A stretch of DNA of 64,000 nucleotides, from assembly GCA_022059125.1 (NCBI GenBank), contig JAEUWY010000012.1:496001-560000 (forward strand), in the 5' to 3' direction. This DNA comes from Corynespora cassiicola. Taxonomy: Eukaryota; Ascomycota; Dothideomycetes; Pleosporales; Corynesporascaceae. Both the position numbers and the translations under genes were made by a program. The notes beneath the pieces are model-generated. The model made no database searches and had not been told where the DNA came from. It was given only the letters and a program-made list of their open reading frames with translations. This document shows, one piece after another, positions 45,381-55,577 of the stretch (positions within the stretch are counted from its first letter, which is position 1; each line of letters starts with the position of its first letter).

Positions 45381-47063
45381 ATGGACACAATTGTTGAAAG
45401 TTGGAGCTGGCAGCCAAGGGCTCGAAGTACTTCTTTCAGCCGGACTGCCAAAGAATCGCCTGAGCAAGGGCGACACAGACATTCGCAGCTCAGATGTGAT
45501 GATGCGAGATTGTGGAGCAAGCTAATTTGGCGTGATTACATGCTTGAGAACGTCAAAACTCAGCATGTGCCAGGTGGCAAGCGTCCATTTCGTAGCGTCC
45601 CTAGCCCACATCTCGGTAACCTTGAGAATGGTATCCACAGTATCTTGAGAAGAGAGAACTGGATACTGGGTGGCGGGCTGGTCTATCACGATGATATGAT
45701 CTTCGAGCGCATGCAACCCGCACTGCGATTGGCGACCAAATTTCTCACAGTCCCTTCGATATTGCGACTGTGGCTGCGGATACTTCCTTCACATTCGGGT
45801 GAAAGAAGGAAGCACCCGAATGTTGAGAATTGGTATCTTCCTGAGCCTGAACTGGGCTGGGCTACGGAAGATGCTGCCCTCAAGGTTTTGGCAGCGGAGA
45901 TGGAGAAATTGGCCGCAGAGATCAAATTCTCCTTTGCTGCCATAGACACCGACCAGTACCAGACCACAATACATGGTAGTCACCTGTTTCCGGGGCAGTA
46001 CATCCAAAAGGTTATGTTCAAAGGTGATACCTCGCTGATTGCAGATGCTGAAGGGTTCCATCGCATCCTTCTCAACGTCGCTTATGCTGACTATTTGAGC
46101 CAGGACGAAACATCGGAAAATCGCACCGAGGAGTGCGATCTTCGTACCCAGTTTTACTTGGCGGTAACACTTGCCCACGAGATTTCGCACGCCTTTTGCG
46201 CTAGATACTGGCTTCCTCCGGGAGACGAGATTTACGTCGAACCATACTACAACTTGGAACAGGGTGAACCAGAGATAGGTTCTGGAATTCAAGACACTCT
46301 GTTCGGGATGAAGTTTGATGCCTGCGTCCACCCTAAGCGAGGCGTCAGTATAGAAGCGGCGCGGAGGTTGCACGCATGGGTGGGTAAGAAATCCATATGG
46401 ACGTACCCGCGCATTGTATACCCAATTGACACACTATGGCTCCACAAATTCTTCACCAAGGAATTTTGGGATGCCGTCTCTTGGGCCAGGAACAATGCCC
46501 TGGACGAGTTCAAGATTCCAACCAGTGTGAAGCAATGGGTGGCCTGGGATACCGAAACGAAGGCGCGCAAGCCCAAGAACAGAAGAAGAGAAGGCAAAAA
46601 AGATGCCTTGAAGAAAAATTGGGCTTGGTATGCTGCGGAAGATTTGGACGAGGTCAACCGTGTGGGTTATTGGCAAGAGAGAGAATGCCAAGATCTCGTT
46701 GAGAAGATTGTCGCTGAAAGGCGCCATGTCCCAGTCCAAGTCTTGACTTCATGGTTGGATAAGAAAAGCATCGACACGAAAACGAAGGAAAGAGGTAAAC
46801 TGATCTTTTCTGTCAAGTTTGCGGATGGGAAACAGGAGTGGATTGAGTGCTACGACACTCTGGATTTTAACCACTTGCTTGAAGACTATTTCGTCAGGAA
46901 ACCAAAGGCGGATGGTCTCGAGTGGTTTAAATCTGTACTCAATCCACCACTTAGTGGAGCTACAGCGGCAAATCGTAAGCGTCCATTATCCGATGGGGCC
47001 TACCAAAATGATGACTATTCGGATAGAAGTTGTCCAAATAAACGAGCAAAGTCGGAACCTTGA
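45381..47063 (+). CDS. Zincin-like protein of unknown function (HEISH)
   Basis: 560 aa, single exon from ATG 45381, which has a good context (G at -3 and +4); an alternative ATG is at 45252. The central sequence TLAHEISHAFCARYW contains the HEXXH zinc-protease signature, followed by an acidic region (PGDEIYVEPYYNLEQGEPEIGSG), so a SprT-like or related metallopeptidase fold is possible. The third zinc ligand is not obvious. The basic KPKNRRREGKKDALKKNW stretch and C-terminal PNKRAKSEP suggest nuclear localisation. I do not recognise a named family. It is convergent with the nucleotide kinase, so it may or may not belong to the viperin neighbourhood functionally. Confidence 0.7.
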   Translation: MDTIVESWSWQPRARSTSFSRTAKESPEQGRHRHSQLRCDDARLWSKLIWRDYMLENVKTQHVPGGKRPFRSVPSPHLGNLENGIHSILRRENWILGGGLVYHDDMIFERMQPALRLATKFLTVPSILRLWLRILPSHSGERRKHPNVENWYLPEPELGWATEDAALKVLAAEMEKLAAEIKFSFAAIDTDQYQTTIHGSHLFPGQYIQKVMFKGDTSLIADAEGFHRILLNVAYADYLSQDETSENRTEECDLRTQFYLAVTLAHEISHAFCARYWLPPGDEIYVEPYYNLEQGEPEIGSGIQDTLFGMKFDACVHPKRGVSIEAARRLHAWVGKKSIWTYPRIVYPIDTLWLHKFFTKEFWDAVSWARNNALDEFKIPTSVKQWVAWDTETKARKPKNRRREGKKDALKKNWAWYAAEDLDEVNRVGYWQERECQDLVEKIVAERRHVPVQVLTSWLDKKSIDTKTKERGKLIFSVKFADGKQEWIECYDTLDFNHLLEDYFVRKPKADGLEWFKSVLNPPLSGATAANRKRPLSDGAYQNDDYSDRSCPNKRAKSEP

Positions 47064-47524
47064 TCCAACCGGATGCCAGCCTCAATTAAGATAGTGGATA
47101 CTTTTTTGCAACGTAAATCAAGACCTTAAAATAATAATAACTTAATTAATCGATGATTTTGCAATGAATAAAACTGTTTGTAAACGAATATAGGTGCTTG
47201 ACTAAAAGCGACCCATAGGAGCCTCAAATTGACCAGTAAAATCTGCCCTGTCTATAGAGATGAAGCGTCCGAGCGAAAAAAAAGAATAGCTTTTGCAGAT
47301 ATAGTGGAGGAAGAGTGCTAGATTTCAAGAGCTTACATCGGAAAAAAAGGCGATGACCAATGACTTACACGGGTGGCTGCGTGTCCAAGGCCTTTCGTTG
47401 TTCCTATTGTCGTAGGCACCATAGTAGCGGGAGTGGAGACGATGTATTTAATGAGCTTGGAGCGAATTGGTTTAACTGGACAGTTCGCAGAGCATTCAAT
47501 CATGGTTGAACGTAATCATGTTCG
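47064..47524. other. Convergent intergenic region
   Basis: 461 bp between the zincin stop and the kinase stop. Nothing beyond 3' UTR is supported. Confidence 0.4.
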
Positions 47525-48325
47525 TCACATCTCTGAATCCCATTTCGCTCCCAGATTCTCCCATATCTTGCTCCCTTCGAGCCGTTCCGTCAATTCAGCG
47601 ATGTTTCCCTGCTTCGTTCCATTTGCATCAACCTGCGCTTGTAAGTATCCAAGTGTTTCCCTAGGGAGTTTTAGAACTTACACGTAACAAAATGCCGCGC
47701 TGCTCATATGCTTCCTCTACTACTAAAGTCTCACGTCGATACTCTGCAAAACGCCTTTCAAACTTTTCTCTACTATCATTGTCATCTCGACCTCTACCCA
47801 AATATCTTGCTCTCGCATTTTCTTCCGAGACTTCAAATAGAAGCACCATGTCGAGTCTTGTACTTGTCCTCGGTTGACCGTCATTGCCCAGGGCAGGTGG
47901 TAGCTTGTCTTGGGCCACCCATGTATCGAAACTTTCCAATTGCTCCACGCATCGAGGAAATCCATCAACGATGACTCCCTTGCATTTCCCTTTGCATTTG
48001 CTGATAGCTTCGGAGATTGCTCCACAGATGAATGGATATAGTTCCTTGGAGGTTAGGAAACCTTGGTTGTCCAGTCGGTCTTGGATTTGAGCTGCAAGGT
48101 CCGTTCCGCGGTTCTCCCGCATCCAGCTACGCAAGCTATCACCCACAGAGTAGTGCAGCATATCATGTTTTTGGGCAAGGTGCACAGAAAGGGTTCCTTT
48201 GCCGGCGCCCGGCGCTCCTGAAAGCAAATCAGAACAGACCCAACTACTTGAGATGAAGGGAAAGTACCAAGCACAAAAATTATTGCGAAGCCACTGCGGC
48301 ACTTGCTGGGGGTGACTACAGCCAT
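47525..48325 (-). CDS. UMP/CMP-kinase-like nucleoside monophosphate kinase paired with viperin
   Basis: Three exons (48325-48268, 48217-47682, 47632-47525) give 233 aa. The P-loop GAPGAGKGT (residues 20-28) appears only after the first intron is removed. The NMP site is HYSVGDSLR, DGFPR lies at 104-108, DMVLLFEVS is the core strand, and RGRDDNDSREKFERRF is a short lid with the R-x-DD pattern of UMP/CMP kinases rather than the long lid of classic adenylate kinases. It would phosphorylate CMP or UMP (or a modified form) with ATP. Ascomycetes already have an essential UMP kinase, so this is probably an extra copy. It is divergent from the viperin gene with 483 bp between start codons, fitting supply of CDP/CTP to viperin. 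Confidence 0.9.
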
Positions 48326-48808
48326 GAAACTAGTGGCTCTTTAGTGAAGATGAATTAAGAATTTATTGTTTCCGTTTGCTGAAGGTTTCACAGGGGCGAG
48401 GCGGGGCTGGGCTGGGGTCCATAAGAAGGAGGCAATCTGTGCCAGCGTCGCGGAGAGCATTGGCCACGCGAACAGGCTGGAAGCGGGCGGGGGCGGCGCG
48501 GTTGCCATCCTGCACGTGAGTGCAGGGTTCCCATGAGGGGTTCTTGCCCAGCAACCCATAGTTAGTCCCCCACAGCTTTCTCATGCCTGATTGTTACTAC
48601 AACCAAACACCAAAATCCATTGGTTCTTCAGCACTACCACACTCAATACATTGCATGGTCCTGTATTCACGCTCCACGTCAGAAATACCGGAATACAGTG
48701 ACCGCCAATCCAACAGGCTGCTACACGATCCCCGGCGGCGTAGTTAGCCGACTGCTCCACTTGTTCAATACGCACCTGAGAAACGATACAGTGTTTGATT
48801 TGACCAAG
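48326..48808. promoter_or_regulatory. Bidirectional kinase/viperin promoter
   Basis: 483 bp shared by the two divergent start codons, with a G-rich plus-strand stretch near 48390-48420. The viperin frame is open upstream to about 48620 but without an ATG, so this is not coding. Co-expression is inferred from the layout; I recognise no specific operator. Confidence 0.6.
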
Positions 48809-49837
48809 ATGTCAATGTTTACAGCCCCCTTGATCGGTGTGCTTTGCATATTTGTTTGCATTCTGATCAAACACCGCTTCATTCGAAGCCCGGTGAACGG
48901 ACCTGCCAAAGATCCATTGAACGCAACGAACGACCCAGTCTCTGTAAACTACTTTCCTTCGCGGAAATGTAACTACAATTGCGGTTTCTGTTTCCATACT
49001 GAGACTTCCTCCTTCGTCCTTGATATCAAAGAAGTCAAGCGTGGCCTGCGATTACTCAAGGAGGCGGGAATGCGTAAACTTAATATCGCTGGCGGAGAAC
49101 CGTTCCTATACCCTAAACTCCTCCATGAGATGCTGAAATTTTGCAAGGTCGAGCTAGGTGTAGAAAGCATCAGCATCGTGAGCAATGGCAGCAAGATCCA
49201 GGAGAAGTGGATGAAAGAGAACTGCCAGTGGTTGGACATCCTAGCCATTTCTTGCGACTCATTTAATCCAGAGACAAATATACGGATTGGGCGCGGCGAT
49301 GATGGACAAAACGTAAACCGACTTTTCAAGATCGCGGAATGGTGTCGGAACTATGGCGTCAAATTCAAGCTGAACACGGTCGTGAATACACACAATTGGA
49401 ACGAGGATATGGCCAAAAATATCAAGAAGCTCGACCCATTCCGCTGGAAGGTTTTCCAATGTCTCATTGTGGCTGGTGAGAACGATAGCGAAGAGAGGAA
49501 GCGGGACGCGAGACACTTCCTCGTAACCGACGAGCAATGGAAGCACTTCTGTGACCGACACAAGCACCTCAAATGCTACGTACCAGAGGACAACTCATCA
49601 ATGGCGAGTAGCTATCTACTCTTGGACGAATACATGTGCTTTCTGGACAAAGGTGAAGGAATGATGACAAAGAGCGAGTCGATCCTGGACGTCGGTGTTA
49701 GAAAAGCGATGAATCAAGTTGTTTGGGACAAGAAATCTTTCATCGACCGAGGAGGTATCTACGATTGGGGCAAGTCGGACAAGGCTCAGCCCGAAAAGTG
49801 CGGCGGGTTAGGCAATATGAAAGAGCTACAGTGGTGA
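48809..49837 (+). CDS. RSAD2-like: Viperin-like radical SAM enzyme (ddhNTP synthase)
   Basis: 342 aa, single exon; ATG 48809 is the first in frame and has A at -3. Residues 3-20 form a hydrophobic helix (FTAPLIGVLCIFVCILI), a likely ER or lipid-droplet anchor like the vertebrate N-terminal helix. The radical SAM cluster site CNYNCGFC has Cys54, 58 and 61. Then GGEPFL (95-100), VSIVSNGSKI, DILAISCDSF, RIGRG, FRWKVFQCL with GEN, YLLLDEYMCFL and KSILDVGV, all viperin hallmarks, and the conserved end RGGIYDWGK, with a fungal tail finishing in Trp. Known reaction: CTP (or another NTP) to the 3'-deoxy-3',4'-didehydro chain terminator that stalls viral polymerases. NTP preference cannot be read here. 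Divergent partner of the kinase. Confidence 0.95.
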   Translation: MSMFTAPLIGVLCIFVCILIKHRFIRSPVNGPAKDPLNATNDPVSVNYFPSRKCNYNCGFCFHTETSSFVLDIKEVKRGLRLLKEAGMRKLNIAGGEPFLYPKLLHEMLKFCKVELGVESISIVSNGSKIQEKWMKENCQWLDILAISCDSFNPETNIRIGRGDDGQNVNRLFKIAEWCRNYGVKFKLNTVVNTHNWNEDMAKNIKKLDPFRWKVFQCLIVAGENDSEERKRDARHFLVTDEQWKHFCDRHKHLKCYVPEDNSSMASSYLLLDEYMCFLDKGEGMMTKSESILDVGVRKAMNQVVWDKKSFIDRGGIYDWGKSDKAQPEKCGGLGNMKELQW

Positions 49838-50443
49838 AAAGGTACTTCGAGACTATAGATAGGCTGCTGAGATAAGGGCTTCTGTTCACATCAAGAGGGA
49901 ATTATCGGCTGGAACTACAGCGTCTAATCTGCCTTTGCTATTATGTTTGTCTATGCGAGTGACTGGCTTGTGGGGTAAACTGATTTTAATGGTATATACT
50001 GCAAATTGAATAGCTGTTACAGGATACGAAGCGAGACAGGTGTATTGCCCGCGCAGCTAGTGATTCTGCACACGGCTCACAAAATGGCACTCATGGAGGG
50101 AAAAAAAACTGTTTGAATTGTTACAAGAGAGTGGGGAACACATAGACTATGAGGCCTTTGGACACAAAAACTTGACAAACGCAATGAACCCAAGACCTCG
50201 TCCAAATAACGTCCATTGCGCGCAAACCCATAACGCTGGAAACAAAAATTCGTCATTTACGTTTCCAATGACCTCATAGCCTTGGAGGATATATGAACTC
50301 ACAGATCACATGATGATCCAAGTCACACACCTGCTGACCCGAGGCCCCTCACTTCAGCACCTTTATATTTACTGGCATTTCAGGCCCAGTCAACCCCTCC
50401 AAAGACTTTGATACATCCTTGAACTACAACCATAACGACTGAC
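49838..50443. other. Intergenic spacer
   Basis: 606 bp. CT-rich and TATA-like sequence close to 50370 suits the promoter of the next small gene. Nothing else seen. Confidence 0.4.
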
Positions 50444-50835
50444 ATGAAGTTCTCTATTCTTACCTCTTCGCTCATGGCAGCCACCTTTGTGGCAGCAAGC
50501 CCCGTAGTAAGTAGCAGTCTATCCGCCTCGTGAATGATACACTGTATTGGGAATCCGAATCTTCACCCATTTATTCACTACAATATGTTTCCTGCTGTAA
50601 TCTTTCTAACTCAGTCTACAGTTCGTGGCAACGGAGTCAAACCGCACGGTCACGAACGCTCTTGGCCAAGAGCTGACGATCCGATGCGTCGAATGTCCTT
50701 GCTCCGGCTGGGGCAAATGCCGCTGTGTTAGGAATGGGTGTTGCTTGATAGGCAAGAAACGTTGTAAGTTTGAGAGCGGAAAATAGTCGCTACTTGGTAC
50801 TTGGCTGATCATGTCCAGGCCCATTCCAAGATTAG
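50444..50835 (+). CDS. Small secreted eight-cysteine peptide
   Basis: Exons 50444-50506, 50622-50763 and a 17-base exon 50819-50835 give 73 aa; if the last intron is retained the frame stops at 50786 and gives 75 aa with a different tail. Residues 1-19 are a signal peptide ending in VAASP. The mature part carries eight Cys in the pattern C-x2-C-x-C-x5-C-x-C-x4-C-C-x6-C, fitting four disulfides. The mature region is basic. Such proteins in fungi can be effectors, antimicrobial peptides or other small secreted factors; nothing here decides which. Confidence 0.72.
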
Positions 50836-51261
50836 AGTGACTGTGGGTAGGATACATTGCACAGATCAAGGCATCAATGGAACATCGATACATCACATGG
50901 CAAAACAAGTTTAATTTTAGATGACCCAATTTGTATATCATTGGGATATGTTTTGGGGAGATGGCTGTTTTGGGGCTACTTGCAGGGGCAAGAAGTCTAA
51001 AGAAGCGCGACATCACCCCCATGACATATAGAGTTGAGTTATTACGAGAACTTCACGATAGTACGAATGTAAGAATATCAAATGCCATTTACCGAGACGT
51101 CTGGGTGCCTATTGTATGTGATGTTTCTGGTTTTTGTTCTCCTTGAACCCCGAGGATGCGGCGTAGTTCTACGCCCCACGCCTAATTCAAGATAAAAGCA
51201 CGGCTCACCGCCATCACAACATCGAAGAAGCTGACTTCAACCGCCAGCAACATCCAATGAA
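50836..51261. other. Intergenic spacer
   Basis: 426 bp between two plus-strand genes. No feature seen. Confidence 0.4.
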
Positions 51262-52189
51262 ATGGCTTTCGCACGCATCCAGAAAGAATACGATGAGTTT
51301 TGCCTCCAGTTCCATGACCTGTTAGAGAAGAGTGACTTTTCCATTCCCACGTTCCTCGCTTTTGGCGCCGTGTTCCAGCTCCTGAGCCTCGCCTATCTAC
51401 CCAGCCGCGTCAGCGCGCTGATTCCACTGCTTTGGCTGGGATGGCGCTTCATTAGATCTGCATTTGCCTCTCGCAAAGTATTCGTTACATCTTTCACCGA
51501 TATAAAGCGTGAGCTGCACGCAACGCAATTGCCTGGCAGCGCGGATGGCGTTGTTGTGTTCATCCTTGGGGCGCGACTCAACCAGTAAGCACAACTGTTT
51601 TTCTGTTGCCCATCCTTCACTGATAAAGAGCAGCCCGTTTGGTAAACTTGCACCAGGCTCGCTTCCTATGGATACTGCTTTCAAAAACATGTGGAAGGAG
51701 GCAGAGAAGAATCGAAAAAGATGGGGTTGTAAGTCGGACGATATAGAACCTTAATCCGCACAGGATTCCTGACCTCTATTAGATCTAGGAAAAACAGCTA
51801 CCATGGCTGATACCTCCGATAGCGAGGGATCGACTACTATCTGGGTTACTTACTGGCGGGATGTAGCTGGGTTGCACGCGTTTGCGGCGTGTGCTGCTCA
51901 TCGTGTGGGCCAGGACGCTTGGTTGGCTGGAAAATCTCCGTATTTGGGTGTGATGCATGAGTTGTACCATTCGCCCAAAGGCCACAATGAAGCGATATAT
52001 GGGAATTTCCGGAAATGGGGCTTGGGTGAGTGATATTGATTTGTGTTGGGCCATCGCTAATAAGCTGCCATAGGTGCGACGAATTTTAGCGTTGTAGATG
52101 ACAAGGACGGCAATCCCAGTGATGCCAATGTCTTGATTCCAAACTCAAAGGGTTCAACTATGTACTCGCGAATGAAAGTCAAGGCATGA
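51262..52189 (+). CDS. Monooxygenase af470-like protein (DUF4188 type)
   Basis: Four exons (51262-51584, 51634-51728, 51783-52025, 52074-52189) give 258 aa. Two hydrophobic helices near the start (FLAFGAVFQLLSLAYL and ALIPLLWLGWRFI) suggest membrane association. The domain matches the fungal dimeric alpha/beta barrel family PF13826: VVVFILGARLNHPFGKLAPG, FKNMWKEAEKN, TTIWVTYWRDVAGLHAFA, and HELYHSPKGHNEAIYGNF. Members occur in secondary-metabolite clusters (the fumagillin region gave the name) and alone. No partner biosynthetic genes lie next to it, so its substrate is unknown. All four junctions keep frame. Confidence 0.85.
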
Positions 52190-53002
52190 AATAGTGGAAT
52201 GGAAAGAGATAAAACTTTGGAAGGTATGGTTGCTCCCAATTTCAGAAGGGTTGAGACTTAGTTGAGTCGGTAGATTTCTTTGTTCCGGTCATGGACGTAT
52301 GTTGAAGGCTCATGATATCTCACGTAGGCTGAGGATATGGCACATTACCATACTGCCAGTCAAGTGTCTGTAACAGATCAGGATATTTGCTAAATCTTTT
52401 CGCATTTCGTTTCGAATTTTCCATGATCCTCTGCGGTCTAGCCTTCACGCTGTCGCATTGCCGATCGAGCCTCATCGTCACATCTGAAATGCACCAATAT
52501 TGACTGTGAAGCAAAATCATCAAACAAACGCGACAGCCAACCAAACGGAGTTCGCTCGCTATTGGCGATTCAATGTACTATCGACTCCCGGTGTCGCTGT
52601 GTGGATGCCTTTATGAACTGCGATGAATCTCGTTTGTTACTCTGCCTGGGCAAGTCACCGGTGACCTTTTTTTTCGGAAAATGACGTCTCCGTTCATACG
52701 GCCAACAGGCATGCGCAGATCCTTCAAAGCGATAGGGGGCAAAGTTGAGTCACGCTGCGGGCTGCAGATGAGATGGCCATTGTTGGTGCATCCGAGGTCG
52801 GCCTTATCGATAAGCGCCTGCGCACAGACCGAGCTTCTTCTTTTTCGTGTCACTCGATCAGTGTTGGCCACTTCATGACTGTTTGGCTCATCTCGTCTTT
52901 GGGTGGCGGCTTGCGTCGATGTACTCTGTGCGAACTCTGCATCGAGCCTTGTTGAAAACATCACTCGGAAGATTCCGTCTCCGACCTCGATCTCAAGTCA
53001 TC
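52190..53002. other. Intergenic spacer
   Basis: 813 bp. Overlapping short frames on both strands near 52.6-52.95 kb have no domain. It probably includes the AlkB promoter. Confidence 0.4.
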
Positions 53003-54181
53003 ATGGATCTGTCTACAGCAGCCTCGCCTGCAGCGAGCTCTCAAGTTCGTATGTCACGTGCTCTTGACTGTACGAGTGGGATTGACTCAATATAGGGTTC
53101 ATCGAATCACCATCACGATACTCATGCTACACCGCCGAATTTCATCACAAGAGAGCATTGGAGGTACCAGAGTATGAGAAGAGCTGAGCTTGAGAGCGAC
53201 CCTACCGTATTCGACCTCAGCAAACGCGACCAATTTACTGAAGAGCAAAATCAAATATGGCTACCAGCTGGCACCATACCAGCAGCGCAAGTGCAAGCTG
53301 CTTGTGAGGCTTACAGTGGAGGGCGACCACTCAGTACCCCAGCCAAAGACGTTCCGTTCTTTGAACACCGCGATTTCCCAGGCCTACAAGTTCTTCCTGG
53401 TCTACTCCCCCCCGAGACGCAGGTGCTATTCACATCATGTCTGATGCATCGTGATTTGGCGGATCCCGGCCACAAGATCAACTTGCAAGCCGATTATGAC
53501 ATACCATATCCGCCAGAGTCAAAGAGTCGAGACCAGCCGGGGCCTCAACGGTTTGACTCTTCATTCTTCACCCGCGAACGTGCTGCATCTGAGGACCTGC
53601 TCAAGCCCAAGGAACCTGAAAAGAACAAGCCCTTGAACCAGGAACAGTTCCTGTACAGTAAACTGCGCTGGCTCACATTAGGCGAACAGTACGACTGGCC
53701 GACACGGAGCTACGCAAAACACGCCACGCCCTTCCCAGCGGACCTTTCAAAGCTCGTCACCGGCCTCTTCCCACACATCCGCCCTGAGTCCGGCGTCGTT
53801 CTGACTTATTCGACCAAAGACTTCATGCCCGTTCACCGCGACGTCTCCGAACAGTGCGAACGCGCACTTGCAAGCTTCAGCGTCGGCCTTGATGGCATAT
53901 TCATCCTCGCCCGGGGAGAGGACGACGGCGTTGGCGAGAATGCCCCCAGAACGGTGGCCATCAGAGTTCGCAGCGGCGACTGCGTGCATCTCGATCGCGA
54001 TGCACGATGGGCGTGGCATGCCATGGCTCGAACGATTCCTGGCACGTGTCCGCCTCATTTGGCGAGCTGGCCTGTGGGGACTCCGGGGGCGACGCCGGAG
54101 GAAGAGAGGGCTTACAAGAAATGGAAGGGGTATATGGCGACTAAGCGGATCAACGTGAGTTGTCGGCAGGTCTGGGATTAG
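53003..54181 (+). CDS. AlkB-family 2-oxoglutarate/Fe(II) dioxygenase (ALKBH1-like)
   Basis: Exons 53003-53044 and 53096-54181 give 375 aa. The small first exon uses a weak donor (gttcgt); if it is wrong, ATG 53174 starts a 335-aa form. The N-terminal block (ITREHWRYQSM ... DPTVFDLSK) resembles fungal ALKBH1 homologs. Iron ligands: His261 and Asp263 in MPVHRDVS and His322 in WAWHAMAR. The 2-oxoglutarate arginine is Arg371 in INVSCRQVW. It would oxidatively demethylate nucleic acids (DNA, tRNA or mRNA); the exact target is not predictable. A Pro-rich, Lys/Glu-rich insert lies near residues 150-200. Confidence 0.88.
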
Positions 54182-54540
54182 TCATTGTACTCGGTGACTG
54201 TCCGGATCATGTTTAGATCTTGCCCCTCTGGTCTGACAACAAAGCGGCTTCACCGTGAAGCGGTCTTGAAATACACATCTACTAATAGATTGTTTGACTC
54301 ATTCATAAGAAACTTGCTTTTGTGAATCACCAGTATTTTACCACATGCGTAGAGTCATGCTCTAAGCAAAGGACTCATCTACTCTTTGTAACATGAACGG
54401 CACCCTGAACGATTTTCTCATTTAATTTTGCGCAAACTACATATTGACAAACTCTATAGTCATATACTGAACTTTTCAAGCTATTTTTTTTTTTCATTTG
54501 CTGACTTTATTCCGAGCGCTATCTTATAATTAACCCCTGA
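54182..54540. other. Intergenic spacer
   Basis: 359 bp, AT-rich toward the right, with a T-run near 54486. Nothing else seen. Confidence 0.4.
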
Positions 54541-55060
54541 ATGCCGAACCCAATCTACAGTCGCCCAGAGTACAGTAGCTATAATGAACGATACAGTCGT
54601 TACACCTCGATCGATAGAAGCAAAATAATATTATCGAACCCAAATCGTGAATTGAAGAAATTGGGAGAAGAGATCAAAGGTGAGCAATCCAGACTCCTAG
54701 GTATCCTTGCTAAGATACTTGATAGACTGTTATATCAGGCTACGATGTGCAGACAATCAACATAGAGAAAACGTGAAGATAGTAACCAATGGTTTCGATC
54801 AAGACCGAATTTGGCAGGCTTGGGTTGGGTATCTTTCTCATGAGAATATCGTATTCAAAAAGGGCCCTACATGCTCATCCCAGTCGCTCGCACTTCAGCA
54901 GCTCAAAGATGATATAGAAGAGGAGTGCAAAAGAGATAGTCTAGAGTCAAATAAGGAGGAAACAGCGGAGCATACCACCTATAGAAGTGTATACATACGA
55001 TCGAAGGGGTTAAGCAGTAGATCCAAGCATGTAGGAAACATCCGAGTAAGATATAAATAG
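54541..55060 (+). CDS. Small unknown protein A of a three-gene series
   Basis: Exons 54541-54679 and 54753-55060 give 148 aa. The intron is phase 1 and the acceptor is chosen as gtgcag, because an earlier cag gives a quick stop. Exon 1 is rich in Tyr, Ser and Arg; exon 2 has a strand-strand-helix-like core (WQAWVGYLSHENIVFKK then LALQQLKDDIEEECKR). I recognise no domain. Two further small genes downstream have the same phase-1 intron at the equivalent point before a similar core. Codon use is more AT-rich than the flanking housekeeping genes. Confidence 0.5.
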
Positions 55061-55577
55061 AGCTAGTCCTGTATCAATAAACTCAATCAGATCAAGCAAG
55101 AGGTATTTTATTTCTTGTGTCTTAGTTGCAAATCCTTATAGGATAGTCTTGAAAGAATGTATTTATTCTCAGATTCTAGGAACTGGAGTATGAAAGAATA
55201 AACGTCCTTTGTTCTGAGTTTTGTAGTGAACAGATCCATAAGAGATGAATCTTACAGCTGATGACTGGCTCTATGTTGAACTTATACAGTCTTTCTGTAT
55301 GACTGGCTCCCAGTCGGGTGTGTAGAATTAAAGAAATAGACCTTTTAAAGTCATAGCTGAGTGAATAAGTCATCGAAAAAAAATACAAGGAATGCCTCAC
55401 AACAGACTCCTTCCTGTTTTTTAAACCACAATCTGAACTCACATTATTAAATTTCAGAACAATTCTGCGACATCCCGCAGAAAGCATCTTACAGGACAGA
55501 GCATCCTTATCAAAAACTTAAACCCATTTCTGATCCAAAAGGCTACTACCGCGTAGAGGCAATCATCATTGACCATT
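55061..55577. other. Intergenic spacer
   Basis: 517 bp of AT-rich sequence between two small genes. No feature seen. Confidence 0.4.

Noticed and set aside
54680..54752. Frameshift or pseudogene in small gene A
   Set aside because: Using the acceptor at 54751-54752 restores one open frame with the same intron phase as the neighbours, so disruption need not be assumed.
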